DNA from: Rhizobiales bacterium 2SD
GTDB lineage: Bacteria; Pseudomonadota; Alphaproteobacteria; Rhizobiales; Beijerinckiaceae
NCBI GenBank assembly: GCA_005502805.1
Contig: SCMY01000003.1
Location: 434,001-498,000, forward strand
DNA length: 64,000 nt
Direction: 5' to 3'
Shown here: positions 27,400 to 35,110 of the stretch, in pieces
Layout: each line of letters starts with the position of its first letter
Position numbering within the stretch: the stretch's first letter is position 1
Program-made: the position numbers and the translations under genes
The notes under the pieces: model-generated
Seen by the model: only the letters and a program-made list of their open reading frames with translations
Told to the model about the DNA's origin: nothing
Databases searched by the model: none

Positions 27400-29265
27400 T
27401 CAGTTGATCTTGACGATGCCGCCCGTGATGATGGTCATGCCGCCGCCGTTGACCTCGGTCTTCGCGGTGCTTTCCACCTTGATCATCGGCGAGGTGATCG
27501 TGATGTTGGTCGGTGTCATCGTGATCTCGCTCTGGCCGCAGACCAGCTTGATCTCCAGCGCCGCCTCGACATAGCGCTTGCCCTGTTTGACGTGCAGCTT
27601 GTCGCTGCCGCTCAGGATCTGCGTCGTGCGCGCGAAGTCGGTTGGCCCGCCCTCGAATTTCTCGCCGACATCGCGGGTTTCGATGTTGAAGACCTCGGTC
27701 TTGTGGTCTCGCTCCGCCTGCATGGAGAAGACCTCCTTGCCAGCGAGGTCCTCGAACTTGATCTCGTTGAACTTGCCTGACTTGCCGCCGCCGTCGGTCG
27801 ATTCCGATTTCAGCCCCGACTGGGTCTTGTTGGCCGGCAGATCGTAAGGCGGCATGTGCTGGTCGTTGACCACCGCACCGGTGATGATGGGGCGGTCCGG
27901 ATCGCCGCCGATATAGGAGACGACGACCTCCTGTCCGATGCGCGGGATGATCTGGCCGCCCCAGTTCTTGCCCGACCAGCTTTGCGCGACGCGCACCCGG
28001 CAGGAGGTCGACTCCTTCTCGCGGTCCCAATGGAAGCGCAGCCAGACGCGGCCATATTTATCGACGTCGATATCGCCTTCCTCGCCCTTGTTCTTCTCAC
28101 CGACCACCTTGGCCGTGTCCGGCCCGATAACGAGCGGCGAGGGGGTCACGAGTGGGGCACGGAAGCGCTTGTCGGCCTTCTGCAGCTCATAGGAGCCGTG
28201 ATAAATCGCCTCGTCCGCGCGTTTCGACGAGCGGTAGCTCTGGACACCGTAGGCGTGCGTCGCGCGCACCACCAGGTACTCTGCATTCTCGGCGCCAACT
28301 GCGTGGTCGCTCAGCGTCATCAATGTGCCGGGGTTGAGGCTTGGTGCCTCGCCCATGGCCAGCCGCCGCTCGTCCTGCGCCTGCTCGGCCTGGACCTGGA
28401 TGCGGGCGAGCGTCTCGCCCTTGCCACGGTCGAGATAGGCGCCGGGGTAGTCATAAGCTTCATAGGCCTTGGTCCGTGGGAAGCCTTCCTCCGCCCTGGC
28501 GGTCAGATCGGAGGTCGATTTCTCGAAGTCGTAGTCCTTGAGCTCGACCTTGCCGGTGCGCAACCGGCGCTGCGCGGACCACTGCGTCAGATGTTCGATC
28601 GGCCGCCGCTGGTGGCTCTTGTCCTTCGGCATGAAAGGATAGGCGCTACCGCCGCCGGCAAAGGTCGGTTCTGCGGCGGCGCTGACGGTATCGTGCGAAC
28701 TACGTGCATCCGAGAGGACCAGCTTGTGGTCACCCTCGCTGTGCTGGAAGTAGTAGTAGATGCCATACTTCTCCATCAGCCGCAGAACGAAGTCGAGATC
28801 GCTCTCGCGATACTGCACGCAATAGTCGATCACCGGCGGCTTCTCGCTGACACGGTCGTCGAAGCTCGCCTTGTCTTCCTTTCCGAAGATCGCCTTGATG
28901 ATGTCGATCGCAGTCTTGCTCTTGAAGATGCGGCAGTCGGAGCGCTGCGAGAGCAGCCACAGCCAAGGACGCAACACGAACCGGTAGTGGTCGAGGTCGT
29001 TTTCGCGGCCCAGCCACTGGGCCTCGACGAGCACGCCGTTGAAGATCCGTTCCTTGCCGTTTTTCAAGGTCATCTTGATGGCGCATTTTTCGCCGATCAA
29101 GTTTTGCAAATCGGCATTCGCAGTCGTACAGGTAGCTTCCGCGTGGTAAACGAACAATTCGCTTAGAGCTTCTCGCGCTTCGAATTTAAGCAACGAAAAG
29201 ACATCTGGTCCTGCTGGTGTTGTAAAGGAGGCAAGTCTTTTGGATTGTCCAACGGCGGCGGCCAT
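27400..29265 (-). CDS. vgrG: Type VI secretion tip protein VgrG (TssI)
   Basis: Trimeric spike protein that caps the Hcp tube and is fired out of the cell. 621 aa. The gp27-like N-terminal part covers about residues 10-380 (FKFEAREALSEL-type start; VQYRESDLDFVLRLMEKYGIYYYF; FPRTKAYEAYDYPG). The gp5-like OB fold follows (DIDVDKYGRVWLRFHWDRE, VRVAQSWSGKNWG, IPRIGQEVVVSY). The C-terminal needle repeats include CGQSEITMTPTNITITSPM and the protein ends at VKIN. There is no C-terminal effector extension, so cargo must bind non-covalently. No PAAR gene is adjacent. Confidence 0.95.
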   Translation of the reverse strand: MAAAVGQSKRLASFTTPAGPDVFSLLKFEAREALSELFVYHAEATCTTANADLQNLIGEKCAIKMTLKNGKERIFNGVLVEAQWLGRENDLDHYRFVLRPWLWLLSQRSDCRIFKSKTAIDIIKAIFGKEDKASFDDRVSEKPPVIDYCVQYRESDLDFVLRLMEKYGIYYYFQHSEGDHKLVLSDARSSHDTVSAAAEPTFAGGGSAYPFMPKDKSHQRRPIEHLTQWSAQRRLRTGKVELKDYDFEKSTSDLTARAEEGFPRTKAYEAYDYPGAYLDRGKGETLARIQVQAEQAQDERRLAMGEAPSLNPGTLMTLSDHAVGAENAEYLVVRATHAYGVQSYRSSKRADEAIYHGSYELQKADKRFRAPLVTPSPLVIGPDTAKVVGEKNKGEEGDIDVDKYGRVWLRFHWDREKESTSCRVRVAQSWSGKNWGGQIIPRIGQEVVVSYIGGDPDRPIITGAVVNDQHMPPYDLPANKTQSGLKSESTDGGGKSGKFNEIKFEDLAGKEVFSMQAERDHKTEVFNIETRDVGEKFEGGPTDFARTTQILSGSDKLHVKQGKRYVEAALEIKLVCGQSEITMTPTNITITSPMIKVESTAKTEVNGGGMTIITGGIVKIN

Positions 29266-29301
29266 TAACCAAACCTCATGGTTTGCGACAAGAGACGACT
29301 A

Positions 29302-29330
29302 TTGACGCAGCAAGTGCTGCGAGTCATAAT
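29302..29330 (+). promoter_or_regulatory. Candidate sigma-70 promoter of the plus-strand T6SS arm
   Basis: TTGACG (29302-29307) and CATAAT (29325-29330) are separated by exactly 17 bp, a near-consensus housekeeping promoter. Transcription would start near 29337, about 45 nt before the OmpA-like gene. The spacer contains a small GCAGCA/TGCTGC inverted repeat that could bind a regulator. Confidence 0.6.
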
Positions 29331-29381
29331 TCGCGCCGTCAGTCTTCAACCGCCTCAGCGAACCTAAACAGGAGGAAGGCC

Positions 29382-29927
29382 ATGCGCAAGCACGCCCTTG
29401 TCATGGTTAGTGCCGCTCTTGCCGCAGGCTTCTGCGCCCTGTCGCCGCTTTCCGCGCAGGCGCAGGCCTACAAGGCGGACGATATCGTCAAGCACTTCGG
29501 AGCCACCAAGCCGAATCTGGGAGTTTCCCGCGGTCTGTGTGTCGGCACCGAGGCCGAATGCAACAAGGCTGGCCACGTCGTGAAGCCGCCGACCGCCTTC
29601 GATCTCGTCGTCAAGTTCAAATACAATTCCGACGTACTCGAGCCCGAGGCGCGGGTGAATCTCGACGAGTTCGCCAAAGCGCTGAAGGATCCTCAGCTCT
29701 CGGCCAGCAGCTTCCTCGTCGAAGGGCATACTGATGCGACCGGCACGGCAGACTACAATCTGAGTCTCTCCGAGCGCCGGGCCAAGGCGGTGGTGCGCTA
29801 TCTCAGCGAGCGCGGTGTCGACACGGCCAAGCTGGTTCCGCGCGGCTACGGCCAGACCAAGCCACTTTCGGGCGACAAGTTCTCGGCCGACAATCGCCGG
29901 GTCGAGACGCGGCTGCAGGTGGAATGA
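29382..29927 (+). CDS. OmpA-family peptidoglycan-binding protein at the head of the T6SS operon
   Basis: 181 aa from the ATG at 29382, with AGGAGGA 5-6 nt upstream. A signal peptide (ALVMVSAALAAGFCALSPLSAQA) is followed by a short linker and an OmpA_C domain (about residues 75-181). The peptidoglycan-contact motif is EGHTDATGTADYNLSLSERRAKAVVRYL, shown here by its first part EGHTDATG and by RRVETRL at the end. It is a soluble periplasmic protein without a barrel. Placed first in the T6SS operon, it may anchor the apparatus to the cell wall, a role played by TagL-type domains elsewhere; that role is inference. Confidence 0.85.
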   Translation: MRKHALVMVSAALAAGFCALSPLSAQAQAYKADDIVKHFGATKPNLGVSRGLCVGTEAECNKAGHVVKPPTAFDLVVKFKYNSDVLEPEARVNLDEFAKALKDPQLSASSFLVEGHTDATGTADYNLSLSERRAKAVVRYLSERGVDTAKLVPRGYGQTKPLSGDKFSADNRRVETRLQVE

Positions 29928-29974
29928 CGGGCGGCCGGCTGGGTCCCGACACACTCGATCGACCGTGAGGGGGC

Positions 29975-31483
29975 ATGGCCGCGCTGAATTTCGCTGACCT
30001 GGCGAAGCCGGTTCCCGGCGATGAGCCCTGCGGCCCCGATCCCGATGCCGATCCCGACATCATGAATGTGCTGGCGCGCCTCGAAGTGGTGCTGCCGACC
30101 TCCTATTTCCGGCGGGATGACGAAGGCCGCCAAGTATCCTTCGATCGCAGCACGATTGATTTTCCCGCGACCTTCGGCGATCTTGGCAAGATCCTGAAGC
30201 AGAGCCGCGACCTGCGCGGCTTCGTGCTCGCCGCCAAGTTCTGCCTGCTCAATCGCGACATTGCCGGCTTTGCCGCCAGCCTCGGATTGATCACAAGCTA
30301 TCTCGGCGACTGCTGGGAGCAGGTCTATCCGAGAGCCGAGGACGGCGACTTCATCATGCGCGAGGTCGCGCTGCAGGGGCTCGACGAGAACGCCACGATC
30401 CTCTTGCCACTGCAGCATGCGACGCTCTTCACCAGCAAGCGGCTCGGGCCGGTCATTTTTCGCAGCCAGCTCATCGCCTTGGGCGAATTGCGCGCCGGCG
30501 AGGACGAGCAGCATCCGGACGCCGGCGGCATCGCCGCCGCGCTCAAGGAAGCGGAGCTGTCCGACCTGACGGCGATGCTCGGCCATGTCGTCGCCAGCCG
30601 CGACGCACTCTCTCGGCTGCGCGAGATCTGGAGCGAAAAACTCGGGGCCGATCAGGCCGTGACCTTCCCGCGGCTCGCCGGGCTGCTCCAGCAGATCATA
30701 GAGTTCCTCGAAGGCGCGATCGAGCGCAAGGCGCCGTCAGGGCAGGGAAGCGCTGCCGTGGAAGCGCCAGCCGGAACTGGCGGGGCGATCACTATCGCCC
30801 AGGTCGCCATCCCGGCTGGAGCCTGCGCGTCCGTGGCCGAGGCGCAGGCCGCGCTCGCCGGCTGTCTTGCCTATTTTCGCCGAGTTGAGCCGTCGAGCCC
30901 GGCGGTGCTGCTGATCGGGCAGGCGCAACGCCTGATCGGCAAATCGTTGATCGAAGTCATCCAGATCATGTTCCCCGAGCATGTCGACAAGGCGATGCTC
31001 GAGATCGGCGACGACACAAAGTACCAGCTGCCGCTGGAGCGCCTCGGTGGCGACGGCTACGAGAGCGGCAACGATAGCAGCGGCTATGACGACGATTATT
31101 CATCCAGCGACGACGAAAGCTCGTCCTATGATGAAGAGGTGAGCAACGAAGGAGAGGCTGACGACGAATCCGGGGAGGCGGAGACGGAAACGTCGGAGGA
31201 TGCGGACGGTGCGGCAGAAGACGCGCAAGCCGAAGCCGAGGCCGCACCGGATCCGAACGAGGCTTCAGCCGGCGCCATGCACTCGCCTGCGATCATCGTC
31301 GCGAGCCGCCCCGAAGCGATCGCGCGGATGAAGTCAGTGGCGGCGTTCTATCGCCACGCCGAGCCCTCCAATCCGGTCCCGCTGCTGGTGGACAAGGCCT
31401 GTGCGCTGGCGCAGCAGGATTTTCTCTCGTTGCTGAGCGATATCCTCCCTGACGTCGGCATAAGGCAGGGCAGCGACGAATAA
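29975..31483 (+). CDS. tssA: Type VI secretion protein TssA with duplicated C-terminal module
   Basis: TssA directs tail assembly and caps the growing sheath. 502 aa. The ImpA N-terminal domain is recognised by PVPGDEPCGPDPDADPD (about residues 12-28) and by the helices up to about 250. A conserved helical module appears twice: residues 287-335 (AYFRRVEPSSPAVLLIGQA) and 445-493 (AFYRHAEPSNPVPLLVDKA). Between them lies an acidic, serine-rich, probably disordered segment (about 359-430). Other TssA proteins of this group have one such module, so the repeat and the linker are unusual. No TM segment. Confidence 0.9.
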   Translation: MAALNFADLAKPVPGDEPCGPDPDADPDIMNVLARLEVVLPTSYFRRDDEGRQVSFDRSTIDFPATFGDLGKILKQSRDLRGFVLAAKFCLLNRDIAGFAASLGLITSYLGDCWEQVYPRAEDGDFIMREVALQGLDENATILLPLQHATLFTSKRLGPVIFRSQLIALGELRAGEDEQHPDAGGIAAALKEAELSDLTAMLGHVVASRDALSRLREIWSEKLGADQAVTFPRLAGLLQQIIEFLEGAIERKAPSGQGSAAVEAPAGTGGAITIAQVAIPAGACASVAEAQAALAGCLAYFRRVEPSSPAVLLIGQAQRLIGKSLIEVIQIMFPEHVDKAMLEIGDDTKYQLPLERLGGDGYESGNDSSGYDDDYSSSDDESSSYDEEVSNEGEADDESGEAETETSEDADGAAEDAQAEAEAAPDPNEASAGAMHSPAIIVASRPEAIARMKSVAAFYRHAEPSNPVPLLVDKACALAQQDFLSLLSDILPDVGIRQGSDE

Positions 31484-31708
31484 TGCTGCGGCGGTCAGGC
31501 GAAGAGCTTCGCACGCATCATTCGTTCGGTGGATGTGCAGACGTCATCCATCTGCAAACTTGGGCTGGCTGGGATCCTTCGCAGCCGATGCGGACAGTCC
31601 GACAGGAACTGTCAAGCCGTCGGCAAGTGTGTATGGTATAGCGAGCCGGATCGTTAGCGTGGTATCACGCTGTCCTTGCGTGATGCCTCTAGAGGAAGGG
31701 GCGCCGAC
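31484..31708. other. 225-bp gap between tssA and tssB with inverted repeats
   Basis: Contains an inverted repeat GACAGT (31593-31598) / ACTGTC (31608-31613) and overlapping repeats GCGTG-GTAT-CACGC and CACGC-N7-GCGTG around 31656-31682. These could be an operator or a weak processing hairpin before tssB. I see no sigma-54 promoter with correct GG/GC spacing. The gap is the longest in the T6SS arm and may hold an internal promoter. Confidence 0.35.
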
Positions 31709-32242
31709 ATGGCCGGAGATTCAGGGCAGAAGTTCATTCGCCGCAACAGGCCGCCGCGGGTCCACATCACCTACGAGGATCCCTACAACGCGGATCAGAA
31801 GATCGAGCTGCCCTTCGTGATGGGCGTCCTTGCCGATCTGTCCGGCAATGCGTCCGCAGTCGAGAAACCGGATGTCGGCGAGCGCAAGTTCCTCGACATC
31901 GACATGGACAATTTCGATCAGCGCATGGCTGCAATCGAGCCTGGCGCCGCCTTTGCGGTGCCCAACAGGCTCGGCGACGGCGGGGACAAGCTCTCGGTCT
32001 CGCTCAAGTTCAAGAAGTTCGACGATTTCAGCCCGGCTGCCATCGCCCGCCAGATTCCGGCGACTGCCAAGCTGCTCGAGGCGCGCGAACAGCTCGCCAA
32101 CCTGTTGCGCTACATGGATGGCAAGGTCGCGGCCAGCGATCAGATCAAGGCCTTGCTCGCCGATCCGCAATTGATGGCGGCGCTGAAGGACAAGCTCGGC
32201 GAAAAGCCGGCTGGTGACGACAAGCAGGACGGGAACGGTTGA
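31709..32242 (+). CDS. tssB: Type VI secretion sheath small subunit TssB
   Basis: Forms the contractile sheath with TssC. 177 aa from the ATG at 31709, preceded by the purine-rich sequence GAGGAAGGGG. Family features are the N-terminal RRNRPPRVHITYED, ELPFVMGVLADLSG, RKFLDIDMDNFDQRM and the helix IPATAKLLEAREQLANLL. The stop codon sits within the TTG that opens the tssC frame, 11 bp before the tssC ATG. Confidence 0.95.
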   Translation: MAGDSGQKFIRRNRPPRVHITYEDPYNADQKIELPFVMGVLADLSGNASAVEKPDVGERKFLDIDMDNFDQRMAAIEPGAAFAVPNRLGDGGDKLSVSLKFKKFDDFSPAAIARQIPATAKLLEAREQLANLLRYMDGKVAASDQIKALLADPQLMAALKDKLGEKPAGDDKQDGNG

Positions 32243-32253
32243 GCGAGGCGGCC

Positions 32254-33756
32254 ATGGCGGAAGCACAGATCCAACAACCAGGCGCGGCAACTGCTGAAAC
32301 GCAGGGCACCGACGACTTCTCGGCTCTCCTGAAGCAGAGCTTCAAACCGAAGACCGAACGGGCGGCGACCGAGGTCGAGAATGCGGTCGCGACCCTGGTC
32401 AACCAGGCGCTCGCCGACTCGACGCTGATCAAAGGTGACGTCCTCGACACGATCGAGGAGATGATCGCCCGGCTCGATGCCAAACTCTCCGAGCAGATGA
32501 ACGAGGTGCTGCACGCGCCTGAGTTCCAGAAGCTCGAGAGCGCCTGGCGCGGTCTCAACTACCTCGTCTTCAACTCCGAGACCGATGCTCAGTTGAAGAT
32601 CAAGGTCATGAACATCGGCAAGAGCGAGCTCTACCGTAACCTGAAGACCTATCCCGGCGCCCGCTGGGACCAGAGCCCGCTCTTCAAGCAGATCTACGAG
32701 CAGGAATTCGGTCAGCTTGGCGGCCAGCCCTTCGGCGCCATGGTCGGCGACTACCACTTCAGCCATGTTCCTGCGGACGTGCAGTTGCTGCGCGATCTCT
32801 CCAAGGTCGCCGCCGCCGCTCATGCTCCGCTCTTCACCGGCGCCGATCCGACGCTGATGGGCATGGACTCCTGGACCGAACTCTCCAATCCGCGCGATCT
32901 CGGCAAGGTCTTCGACACGCCCGACTACGCGGCCTGGAAGGGCCTGCGCGACGCGGCCGACTCCCGCTATGTCGGCCTGTGCCTGCCGCGGGTGCTGTCG
33001 CGGGTGCCCTACGGCGCCAAGTCGGAGCCGGTCGAGGAGTTCGCCTTCGAGGAGGACACCGACGGTCACAAGGGCGAGAAGTACGCCTGGATGAACGCCG
33101 CCTATGCCATGGCGGTGAACATCAACCGCGCCTTCAAGGAGTATGGTTGGTGCACCCGCATCCGCGGTGTCCAGTCGGGCGGCGAGGTGCTGAACCTGCC
33201 GACCCATACCTTCCCGACCGATGACGGTGGCGTCGATCTGAAATGCCCGACCGAGATCGCGATCAGTGATCGTCGCGAGGCGGAGTTGGCCAAGTCAGGG
33301 CTGATCCCGCTGATCCATCGCAAGAACACCGACAAGGCGGCGTTCATCGGCGCGCAGTCGCTCTACAAGCCCAAGGCCTTCTTCGGGCCGGACGGCGTCG
33401 CGGCGACTGCTTCCGACAATCTGTCGTCGCGTCTGCCGTACATGTTCGCCGTGTCCCGCTTCGCGCACTATCTGAAGTGCATGGTGCGCGACAAGGTCGG
33501 CTCCTACAAGGAGCGCGAACCCCTGCGTCGCTGGCTGCAGGAGTGGATCACCGAATATGTCGATGGCGATCCGCTGAACTCCAGCGAGGAGACGAAGGCG
33601 CGCAAGCCCCTGTCCGAAGCGCGCATCGACGTCTTCGAGGACGAGGAGAACCCTGGCTACTATTCGGCCAAGTTCTATCTCCGGCCGCATTTCCAGCTCG
33701 AGGGCATGGACATCGGCCTGAGCCTCGTCTCGCGCCTGCCGGCGCCCAAGACCTGA
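32254..33756 (+). CDS. tssC: Type VI secretion sheath large subunit TssC
   Basis: 500 aa from the ATG at 32254 (GAGGCGG just upstream; a TTG at 32239 is in frame but less likely). Family blocks are the EFQKLESAWRGLNYLV region, YPGARWDQSPLFKQIYEQEFGQLGG (seen as its parts), FDTPDYAAWKGLRD, RVLSRVPYG and LPTHTFPTDDG. The C-terminal part carries AHYLKCMVRDKVGS and ends YYSAKFYLRPHFQLEGMD. The C-terminal region is recognised by TssH after contraction. Essential for sheath polymerisation. Confidence 0.96.
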   Translation: MAEAQIQQPGAATAETQGTDDFSALLKQSFKPKTERAATEVENAVATLVNQALADSTLIKGDVLDTIEEMIARLDAKLSEQMNEVLHAPEFQKLESAWRGLNYLVFNSETDAQLKIKVMNIGKSELYRNLKTYPGARWDQSPLFKQIYEQEFGQLGGQPFGAMVGDYHFSHVPADVQLLRDLSKVAAAAHAPLFTGADPTLMGMDSWTELSNPRDLGKVFDTPDYAAWKGLRDAADSRYVGLCLPRVLSRVPYGAKSEPVEEFAFEEDTDGHKGEKYAWMNAAYAMAVNINRAFKEYGWCTRIRGVQSGGEVLNLPTHTFPTDDGGVDLKCPTEIAISDRREAELAKSGLIPLIHRKNTDKAAFIGAQSLYKPKAFFGPDGVAATASDNLSSRLPYMFAVSRFAHYLKCMVRDKVGSYKEREPLRRWLQEWITEYVDGDPLNSSEETKARKPLSEARIDVFEDEENPGYYSAKFYLRPHFQLEGMDIGLSLVSRLPAPKT

Positions 33757-33763
33757 GACCCGG

Positions 33764-33824
33764 GCGCGCCGCCGGCGCGCAGGACACCCAGGACGATAGA
33801 TGGCCCTGCGCTTGCCGCGCAGGG
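33764..33824. other. Two stem-loops between tssC and hcp
   Basis: GCGCGCC-gcc-GGCGCGC (33764-33780) is a perfect 7-bp stem just after the tssC stop codon. CCCTGCGC-ttgcc-GCGCAGGG (33804-33824) is a perfect 8-bp stem. Neither has a T-run. In the 154-bp gap before hcp they may act as an mRNA processing or decay barrier that separates hcp expression from the upstream genes. Confidence 0.55.
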
Positions 33825-33910
33825 AGAGTGGCGACGCATGGGGGGAGCTCTCCAGGCGACGCGAGTTCTATGCCCAAATCACCTGAAACAGCCAACCATT
33901 GGAGAGCACC

Positions 33911-34393
33911 ATGGCAAGCGACTTCCTGCTTGAGATCGACGGCATCAAAGGCGAAAGCCAGGATTCCAAGCACAAGGAGACGATCGAGATCGAATCCTTC
34001 TCCTGGGGCGTGAGCAACTCGGGAACGCACGCAGCCGGTCATGGCGGCGGCGCCGGCAAGGCCAGCTACCAGGACCTGCACTGCACGGCCAATGTCAGCA
34101 AGGCCTCGCCCGTGCTGATGCTGAAATGCGCCACCGGTGATCACATCAAGAAGGCCGTGCTTTTCGTCCGCAAGCAGGGCAAGGAGCAGCAGGAATTCTA
34201 CAAGGTCACCCTCGAGGATCTGCTGGTCTCCAGCTACCAGTCCGGCGATTCGACTGGCGGTAACCCGGTCCCGACCGACCAGTTCTCGCTGAACTTCTCC
34301 AAGATCAAGTTCGAGTACAAGGTCCAGAACAAGGACGGCTCGCTCGGCGCGACCTCCACGGGTACCTGGAACCTCAAGGAGAACAAGGAGTAA
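33911..34393 (+). CDS. hcp: Type VI secretion tube protein Hcp (TssD)
   Basis: 160-aa protein that stacks as hexameric rings to form the inner tube and is secreted. The start MASDFLLEIDGIKGESQD, SFSWGVSNSGT, a glycine-rich loop GHGGGAGKAS, LMLKCATGDHIKKAVLFVRK and FEYKVQNKDGS are typical of the Hcp1 fold. I chose the ATG at 33911, with GGAGAG about 8 nt upstream; a TTG twelve bases earlier is in frame. Strong hairpins flank the gene on both sides, consistent with a higher transcript level than its neighbours. No C-terminal effector extension. Confidence 0.96.
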   Translation: MASDFLLEIDGIKGESQDSKHKETIEIESFSWGVSNSGTHAAGHGGGAGKASYQDLHCTANVSKASPVLMLKCATGDHIKKAVLFVRKQGKEQQEFYKVTLEDLLVSSYQSGDSTGGNPVPTDQFSLNFSKIKFEYKVQNKDGSLGATSTGTWNLKENKE

Positions 34394-34481
34394 GATCCTG
34401 CCGTCGCCGGGCTCGCTTCGGCGGGCCCGGCCGAGGCGGGTTTCGGTGCCGACCGGCGGCGCCGGCCCCGCCAAGCCAAGA

Positions 34482-34524
34482 ACGGACTCCCGCGCGACTG
34501 CGGCAGCAGTCCCCGGGAGTCCGT
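34482..34524. terminator. Compound stem-loop after hcp (terminator or attenuator)
   Basis: Outer arms ACGGACTCCCG (34482-34492) and CGGGAGTCCGT (34514-34524) pair over 11 bp. Inside, GACTGC (34496-34501) and GCAGTC (34506-34511) pair with a GGCA loop. The following sequence CGCTTTC has only three T residues, so termination is probably partial. This would give a strong hcp message and reduced read-through into tssE-tssF-tssG-tssH. Confidence 0.6.
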
Positions 34525-34555
34525 CGCTTTCAGCAATAGGTTCGGGGCAACGCGA

Positions 34556-35104
34556 ATGGTCGATCCCAAGGCGAAGAACCGGTTGCGGCCGCCCTTGATG
34601 TTCGCGTTCCGCGAAGCGCATCGCAGCAAGGACGCCAAGGTGAATCTCGATCTGCGCGATGCCGGCGGAGAGCGGGTCGTGGCCGGTCGCCGCGCTGCGC
34701 CGCGGGCGGCTATCACAGAGAGCAGGCTTCGCCAGGAGATCGCCATCGACCTGGAGGCCTTGGTCAATACGATCAATTTCGGTTCGTCCACCGATCTGTC
34801 GCGGCACGAGCAGGTTCGGCGTTCCGTGCTCAATCACGGCTTTCCCGACATCCAGAACAAATCGATCGACGAGTACCGGGTCGGGTCGATCAAGGACGAA
34901 CTCGCGCAGGTGCTGCTGGCCTATGAGCCGCGGCTGCTGAAGCAGTCGATCGTCGTCGAGCGTGACGAAGGACTCGACAAGGCGGAGCTCAAGATCCGCT
35001 TCATCGTGCGGGCCGACCTCAATTGCGAGCCGCTCAACATCCCCGTGCAATTCGTCGCCGATGTCGAGCTCGATACCGGCAAGATCGCGATCAAGAACCG
35101 ATAG
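34556..35104 (+). CDS. tssE: Type VI secretion baseplate protein TssE (gp25-like)
   Basis: Wedge protein of 182 aa related to phage T4 gp25, which starts sheath polymerisation. Features are LRQEIAIDLEALVNTINF, RRSVLNHGFPDI and the C-terminal lysozyme-like gp25 part with IKDELAQVLLAYEPRLL and LKIRFIVRADL. The first 50 residues are basic and variable. Seven bases separate it from tssF. Confidence 0.93.
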   Translation: MVDPKAKNRLRPPLMFAFREAHRSKDAKVNLDLRDAGGERVVAGRRAAPRAAITESRLRQEIAIDLEALVNTINFGSSTDLSRHEQVRRSVLNHGFPDIQNKSIDEYRVGSIKDELAQVLLAYEPRLLKQSIVVERDEGLDKAELKIRFIVRADLNCEPLNIPVQFVADVELDTGKIAIKNR

Positions 35105-35110
35105 CGCATC

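Noticed and set aside
31656..31682. Possible sigma-54 promoter before tssB (TGG...TTGC)
   Set aside because: The distance between GG and GC is 17 instead of the required 12 positions, so the element cannot function as -24/-12.
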